In this document: one piece after another, positions 59,942 to 64,000 of the stretch
Numbering within the stretch: position 1 is the stretch's first letter
Layout of the letters: each line of letters opens with the position of its first letter
Assembly: GCF_000092645.1 (NCBI RefSeq)
Contig: NC_014165.1
Coordinates: 930,001 to 994,000, forward strand
From: Thermobispora bispora DSM 43833
GTDB taxonomy: Bacteria; Actinomycetota; Actinomycetes; Streptosporangiales; Streptosporangiaceae
Direction: 5' to 3'
Length of the DNA: 64,000 bases
The notes under the pieces: generated by a model
What the model was told of the DNA's origin: nothing
Database searches by the model: none
What the model saw: the letters and a program-made list of their open reading frames with translations, nothing else
Program-made: the position numbers and the translations under genes

Positions 59942-60460
59942 TTGGGGGTGGGGGTGCGGCACCCGCTGCTGGCGCTCCTTGCGAAGGAACCGGCCCATGG
60001 CTACGAGCTGAAGCAGTCGCTCGAAGCGATCTTCGGGAGTGCCTATCCGTCCCCGAACATCGGGCAGATCTACGTCACCCTGAACCGGCTGGAGAAGGAC
60101 GGGTACGTCAGGTCCGTCGACGTCGAGCAGAGCAACCGGCCGAACAAGAAGGTTTACTACCTGACCGCAGCCGGGCGGGAGGCGCTGGAGCAGTGGATCG
60201 ACGAGCCCACCGAAGGCCCGCGGGTCCGCGACGAGTTCTTCATGAAGCTCATCCTCGCCCCGATGACCGGGCTCTCCGATCCGATGGCGCTGATCAACCG
60301 GCAGCGCCGGCACTACCTGTCCCTGATGCGCGAGCTCAACGAGCTCGCCGAGCGCACCGATCCGGCCAACCGGGTGGCCCTCCTGCTGATCGAGGGCGCC
60401 ATGCTCCACCTCCAGGCCGACCTCGACTGGCTGGAGCGGTGCCAGGAGGAGCTCACCTGA
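59942..60460 (+). CDS. PadR family transcriptional regulator
   Basis: A 172-residue regulator with an N-terminal winged helix (RHPLLALLAKEPAHGYELKQSLEAIFG, NIGQIYVTLNRLEKDGYVRS, YYLTAAGREALEQWI) and a C-terminal dimerisation helix pair (about 100-170), matching PadR subfamily 2-like proteins. Start is unclear: TTG 59942 or GTG 59948/59954, with no normal ribosome site. PadR proteins typically repress an adjacent ABC exporter; one follows 224 bases downstream. It could also affect the divergent sugar operon. Confidence 0.88.
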   Translation: MGVGVRHPLLALLAKEPAHGYELKQSLEAIFGSAYPSPNIGQIYVTLNRLEKDGYVRSVDVEQSNRPNKKVYYLTAAGREALEQWIDEPTEGPRVRDEFFMKLILAPMTGLSDPMALINRQRRHYLSLMRELNELAERTDPANRVALLLIEGAMLHLQADLDWLERCQEELT

Positions 60461-60684
60461 ATGTCCCCGACACCCCGCCGCACCCCGCACCGCGCCGCCC
60501 ACGCCGTCTCACCCGGCCTCGGGTACGGCCCGCCGCACCTCGGCACCGCGTGCGAGGACGGGCGTGGCCTGCCCGGCCCCGATGCGCCGCATGACGCCCG
60601 GTACGGCCCGCCGTACCGGACGCCGTGCGCGCACCGGTACGCTGCCCCGCACGACGCGACGCCGGAGCGGGGAGGGCGACGAGC

Positions 60685-61431
60685 ATGACCGAGCCACCGG
60701 TGATCCAGGCGATCAACCTCGTGAAGATCTACCAGACCGGCGGGGTGCCGGTGCCGGCGATCCGCGGGGTCGACCTCACCGTCAACCCCGGCGAGTTCGT
60801 CGCGATCATGGGGCCGTCCGGGTCGGGCAAGTCCACCCTGATCCACCTGCTCGGCGGCCTCGACACCCGCACCAGCGGGGAGATCTGGCTCGACGGGCAG
60901 CGGGTCGACACGCTCTCCGAGAGCGCCTGGGCCCTGCTGCGCCGCCAGAAGATCGGCTTCGTCTTCCAGTTCTTCAACCTGGTGGCGAACATGACCGTCG
61001 CCGACAACGTGGAGCTGCCCGCGCTGCTCGGCGGCGCCTCGCCCAAGGTCGCCCGGGAGCGGCGGGAGTACCTGCTCGCCGAGCTGGGGCTCGCCGACCG
61101 GGCGGGCGTCTCGCCCGCCCAGCTCTCCGGCGGGGAGCAGCAGCGGGTCGCGCTCGCCCGGGCGCTCGCCAACCATCCTCGGCTGCTGCTCGCCGATGAA
61201 CCGACCGGTAACCTCGACAGCCGCAACACCCGGGACGTCCTGCGCCTGCTGAGCGAGGTCCACCGGAAGGGCCAGACGATCGTGCTCGTCACCCACGACG
61301 CCCGGGTCGCCGGGATGGCCGACCGCGTGGTGTACCTGCTGGACGGCCAGATCGTCGACGACGGGCCGGTGGCCGGCGTGCGGCGCAGGATCGGCGGGAC
61401 CGCGGGCGACGTCGTCGAACTGCGAGGCTGA
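60685..61431 (+). CDS. ABC transporter ATP-binding protein (LolD/MacB type)
   Basis: A 248-residue ATPase: Walker A GPSGSGKST (about 47-55), Q-loop FVFQFFNLVANMTV, signature LSGGEQQR, Walker B LLLADEPTGNLD and switch His in VTHDARV. These sequences are typical of the LolD/MacB class that works with FtsX-like permeases. GGAGGG lies about eight bases before the ATG. The permease gene follows after 42 bases. Confidence 0.93.
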   Translation: MTEPPVIQAINLVKIYQTGGVPVPAIRGVDLTVNPGEFVAIMGPSGSGKSTLIHLLGGLDTRTSGEIWLDGQRVDTLSESAWALLRRQKIGFVFQFFNLVANMTVADNVELPALLGGASPKVARERREYLLAELGLADRAGVSPAQLSGGEQQRVALARALANHPRLLLADEPTGNLDSRNTRDVLRLLSEVHRKGQTIVLVTHDARVAGMADRVVYLLDGQIVDDGPVAGVRRRIGGTAGDVVELRG

Positions 61432-61473
61432 GGTGCTGGACCATCGGGCGCCGGACGGCGGGCAGGGCTCCGC

Positions 61474-63744
61474 ATGATCAGCTGGCGGGGGGCCGAAGGG
61501 CGGTGGATCCGGGCCGATCTGCGGGCCCGGCGCGGTGAGGCGCTGCTCACCGTGCTCACCGTGGCCGGGATCGTCGCCGCGCTCATCATCGCGGCGACCC
61601 TGCTCGAGGAGCGCACGAACCCCTGGCGCGGGCTGTTCGAGCGCAGCCGGAGCGCCCACATCTGGATCCACTCCAAGGACGTCCCCGACGTCCAGGCGCT
61701 CGCCCGGCTGCACGGGGTGACCGACGTGGCCGGGCCGTACCGGAGCGCCCCGGCGACGCTGATCCACCGGGGCCGCAGGGTCCCGATCTCCCTCCAGGAG
61801 GCGCCCGCCACGCCCCCGGCGGTGGCCCGGCCCCTGGTGCGCGAGGGCGGCTGGCTCGACCCCCGCACGCCGGGCGGGGTGGTGGTCGAGCGCTCCTTCG
61901 CCCGGTCCCTCGGCCTGCGGCCGGGCGACCCGTTCACCGTGACCGGGCTGAACGGCGCCACCCACGCGCTCGTCGTCGCCGGGCTCGCCGAGAGCGGCGA
62001 CCAGGGGTTCTATCCGGAGTGGGCCCCGGGGCTCGCCTGGGCGCTCGGGGAGACGCTCACCACGGTGGAGCCGGCGCCGGGCCGTACCGAGACCGTGACC
62101 GGGCTCCGGCTCGGCGATCCGGAGCTCACCGACCTCGTGGTCCAGCGGGCGGTCTTCACCCTCCGCGGCCAGGTGCAGCGGGTGACCACCTGGCGCGAGG
62201 TCCGGGCCTCCATGGAGCTGGACAACCGGCTGCTCGGGCTGCTGCTCGGCCTGTTCGGCGGCGCGGGCCTGGTGGCCGCCGCGCTCGCGCTCGCCAACGC
62301 CAGCGGCGGCCGGGTGCTCACCCAGCGCCGCGACATCGCCACGCTGAAGTCCCTCGGGTTCACCCGCGGGCAGGTCGTCCGCATGCTCGTGGCCGAGCAC
62401 GGCGCGCTCGGGTTCGCCGGGATCGGGCTCGGCATGGCCGCCGCGTGGCTGATCACGGTATACGCGCTCGAGGAGACCGTCGCGGCCCCGCTGTCGGCCG
62501 GCGCGCTCGCCGCGATCGTGCTGGGCACCGCCCTGGTCGTGCTGGTCGCCGTGCTGATCCCCGCGTGGCGGGGCGGCCTCACCCCGCCGATCCCCGCCAC
62601 CCCGGCGGCGCCGCCGCGCGGGCGGCTGTCGCGGCTCGCCCGGCTCGCCCTGCTCGTCCGCCTCCCGCCCGCCCTGGTCCTCGGCGCCCGGGACTCGTTC
62701 ACCCGCCGGACCCCGGCCCTGCTCACCGTCTGCGGGGTGGCCATCCCGATGATGATGATCACCATCGGGCTCGGCGTGTGGGCGACGCTCGACGACTTCC
62801 TCCGCCACCCGGAGAAGGTCGGGCAGGCGGCCGCCCTCACCGCCCGGCCGGGCCGGCTCACCGCCGAGGAGATGCGGGCCAGGGTGATGGCCGACCCGGA
62901 CGTCGTGGCCGCCTACCCGGGGGCCGAGGTGGACGCGCTCGTCCCCGGCCAGACCAGGACCGTGCGCACCCGGGCGCTCGGGACGTCCCGCGACCCGTAC
63001 CCGTTCCCGGTCGCGGAGGGCCGGATGTTCCGGGAGCGCGGCGAGGCGGTGGCCGGGCAGGGGCTGCTCGACCTGCTCGGCGTGCGGATCGGCGACCGGG
63101 TACGGGTGACTATCGGCGGCACCCCGCTGATCGTCCGCATCGTGGGCCGGGTGATCGAGCCGGAGCAGGACGGCGAGGTGCTCTCGCTCGGCGTGGACAG
63201 TCTCGCGGCCAAGGACGCGGATCCCCCGCAGTTCTACGGCCTGGTGCTCCGCCCGGGGGCCGACCCGGCCGAGGTGCGCTCGCGGCTGCAGGCGCACGGG
63301 CTGGAGGTCGATCAGGCGGTGAACCCGGCGGAGCGGCTCGCGGTCATCCGCGTGATCATCGTGGCCCTGGTGGTCGTCCTCGCCCTGATCGGCCTGGTCG
63401 ATCTGCTCACCGTGAGCGCGATCGGGCTGCGCGACCACCTGCTCGACCTGGCCGTGCTGAAGGCGATGGGGCTCACCCCGCGGCAGGTGATGGCGACCCT
63501 GGTCACCGCCACCGCGCTGCCGGCCGTGGCCGGGATCCTGATCGGCTCCTCGGCCGGTGCGCTCTCGGCCAAGGCCCTGATCGACCTCGAGGGCCATGGC
63601 AGCGGGGTCGGTGCCGGCATCGGCCGCGCCCCGGCGCCGGGCATGCTCGCCGCCGAGGTGGTCATCGCGATCGCGGCCGTGCTCCTGGTCGCGCTCGTCC
63701 CGGCCCGGCGCGCCGCCCGGGCCAGGATCCCGTCGGTCCGCTGA
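61474..63744 (+). CDS. FtsX-like ABC transporter permease
   Basis: A 756-residue membrane protein with the layout of actinobacterial two-module FtsX permeases. An N-terminal helix (LLTVLTVAGIVAALIIAATLL) is followed by a large outer domain (about 45-250), three helices with GLLLGLFGGAGLVAAALALANA, RRDIATLKSLGFTRGQVVRML and a further helix pair. A second helix (ALLTVCGVAIPMMMITIGLGVWA), a second outer domain, and a C-terminal helix trio with LLDLAVLKAMGLTPRQVMATL complete it. Such systems export lipids, peptides or antibiotics, or transmit force rather than transport. Likely repressed by the PadR protein. Confidence 0.92.
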   Translation: MISWRGAEGRWIRADLRARRGEALLTVLTVAGIVAALIIAATLLEERTNPWRGLFERSRSAHIWIHSKDVPDVQALARLHGVTDVAGPYRSAPATLIHRGRRVPISLQEAPATPPAVARPLVREGGWLDPRTPGGVVVERSFARSLGLRPGDPFTVTGLNGATHALVVAGLAESGDQGFYPEWAPGLAWALGETLTTVEPAPGRTETVTGLRLGDPELTDLVVQRAVFTLRGQVQRVTTWREVRASMELDNRLLGLLLGLFGGAGLVAAALALANASGGRVLTQRRDIATLKSLGFTRGQVVRMLVAEHGALGFAGIGLGMAAAWLITVYALEETVAAPLSAGALAAIVLGTALVVLVAVLIPAWRGGLTPPIPATPAAPPRGRLSRLARLALLVRLPPALVLGARDSFTRRTPALLTVCGVAIPMMMITIGLGVWATLDDFLRHPEKVGQAAALTARPGRLTAEEMRARVMADPDVVAAYPGAEVDALVPGQTRTVRTRALGTSRDPYPFPVAEGRMFRERGEAVAGQGLLDLLGVRIGDRVRVTIGGTPLIVRIVGRVIEPEQDGEVLSLGVDSLAAKDADPPQFYGLVLRPGADPAEVRSRLQAHGLEVDQAVNPAERLAVIRVIIVALVVVLALIGLVDLLTVSAIGLRDHLLDLAVLKAMGLTPRQVMATLVTATALPAVAGILIGSSAGALSAKALIDLEGHGSGVGAGIGRAPAPGMLAAEVVIAIAAVLLVALVPARRAARARIPSVR

Positions 63745-63748
63745 TCAC

Positions 63749-63774
63749 GGCCGGCGCCGCGTGCGGCGCCGGCC
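63749..63774. terminator. Convergent hairpin
   Basis: A perfect 12-bp stem (GGCCGGCGCCGC / GCGGCGCCGGCC) with a 2-base loop starts 5 bases after the permease stop and lies before the end of the opposing gene. Confidence 0.55.
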
Positions 63775-63806
63775 CGGGTCACGTGCCGGCGTCACCCCGC
63801 CGGCGG

Positions 63807-64000
63807 TCACGCTGCGGCCTCGGTGCCGGTCTGGGCACCGGCCTGGGCGCCGGCCTCGCCGTCGGCCGGCTTGCGGAGCTGGAACCAGTAGAACCCGTAC
63901 CCCGGCAGCGTGAGCACGTACGGCCTGTCGCCGATCGTGGGGAAGTTGATCCCGCCCCGCAGCTCGACCGGGGTCCACCCCTGGAAGCGGTACAGGTGAA
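63807..64000 (-). CDS. Trehalose synthase / maltose glucosyltransferase-like enzyme, C-terminal fragment
   Basis: The frame read leftward from the window end gives the last 64 residues of an enzyme: QGWTPVELRGGINFPTIGD, then RPYVLTLPGYGFYWFQL, then an Ala/Gly/Gln-rich tail GAQAGAQTGTEAAA. The beta-sandwich C-terminal domain ending in FYWFxL is typical of TreS-type GH13 enzymes, which convert maltose to trehalose, or of the TreS-maltokinase fusion. The catalytic part is outside the window. Its nearness to an alpha-glucoside-type ABC operon supports a trehalose/maltose theme. Confidence 0.7.
   Translation of the reverse strand, partial: HLYRFQGWTPVELRGGINFPTIGDRPYVLTLPGYGFYWFQLRKPADGEAGAQAGAQTGTEAAA

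Noticed and set aside
60313-63597. Long open frame (about 1094 codons) on the minus strand opposite the ATPase and FtsX genes
   Set aside because: The plus-strand genes have intact motifs and correct codon bias; the antisense product is repetitive and has no domain.

Overview
The window is a high-GC actinobacterial chromosome segment with strong GC3 bias, GTG/TTG starts, several apparently leaderless genes, short convergent gaps closed by GC-rich hairpins, and no phage or IS genes. The GH1 beta-glucosidase at 22834-24300 matches, as I remember it, the thermostable beta-glucosidase B of Thermobispora bispora (N-terminus MTESAMTSR). I therefore take the source to be T. bispora or a very close member of the Streptosporangiaceae. 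This rests on recall, not on a search.

Layout. (a) 1-13.4 kb: end of a PL3 pectate lyase, an M20 peptidase, a class III aminotransferase with alanine dehydrogenase, a Sel1-repeat protein, a MerR regulator divergent from a gamma-glutamyltransferase, a class B flavin monooxygenase, SURF1 and small membrane proteins. (b) 13.7-21.8 kb: a compact block of hemerythrin, phosphoribosyltransferase-hydrolase fusion, PRPP synthetase, archease, RtcB RNA ligase, CapA-like phosphatase and a long ribosome hibernation factor. Several of these have homologues in the Mycobacterium tuberculosis DosR dormancy regulon, and DosR/OsdR-like inverted repeats lie in its two long intergenic regions. (c) 21.8-29.6 kb: a beta-glucan utilisation locus made of a LacI repressor, bglB, two ABC permeases, a binding lipoprotein and a divergent secreted GH16-CBM6 beta-glucanase, with four GAGAGCGCTCTC-type operators between the divergent promoters. 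(d) 29.8-39.9 kb: a response regulator, tRNA-Arg(CCG), an F420/FMN split-barrel protein, an alpha/beta hydrolase, two PP2C-type phosphatases, an orphan N6-adenine methylase and mreCD. (e) 40-54.6 kb: two PH-domain membrane proteins, an MFS transporter, a degenerate anti-sigma ATPase, a Ser/Thr kinase overlapping a second LacI gene with CelR/CebR-type operators (TGGGAGCGCTCCCA), a GT39-like membrane glycosyltransferase, and a membrane kinase with a small membrane partner. (f) 54.9-64 kb: a second sugar ABC operon with two binding proteins and a permease carrying an extracytoplasmic beta-sandwich insert, a divergent PadR regulator with an ABC/FtsX exporter, and the C-terminal end of a trehalose synthase-like enzyme.

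How the parts work together. The saprophytic theme is clear: a secreted pectate lyase and beta-glucanase, an importer plus beta-glucosidase under one LacI repressor, and a second, probably alpha-glucoside or trehalose, importer. Signalling genes (two kinases, two PP2C phosphatases, one HATPase, one receiver) cluster between 30 and 53 kb. The most distinctive feature is the dormancy-like block, which joins RNA repair, ribosome hibernation and PRPP metabolism.
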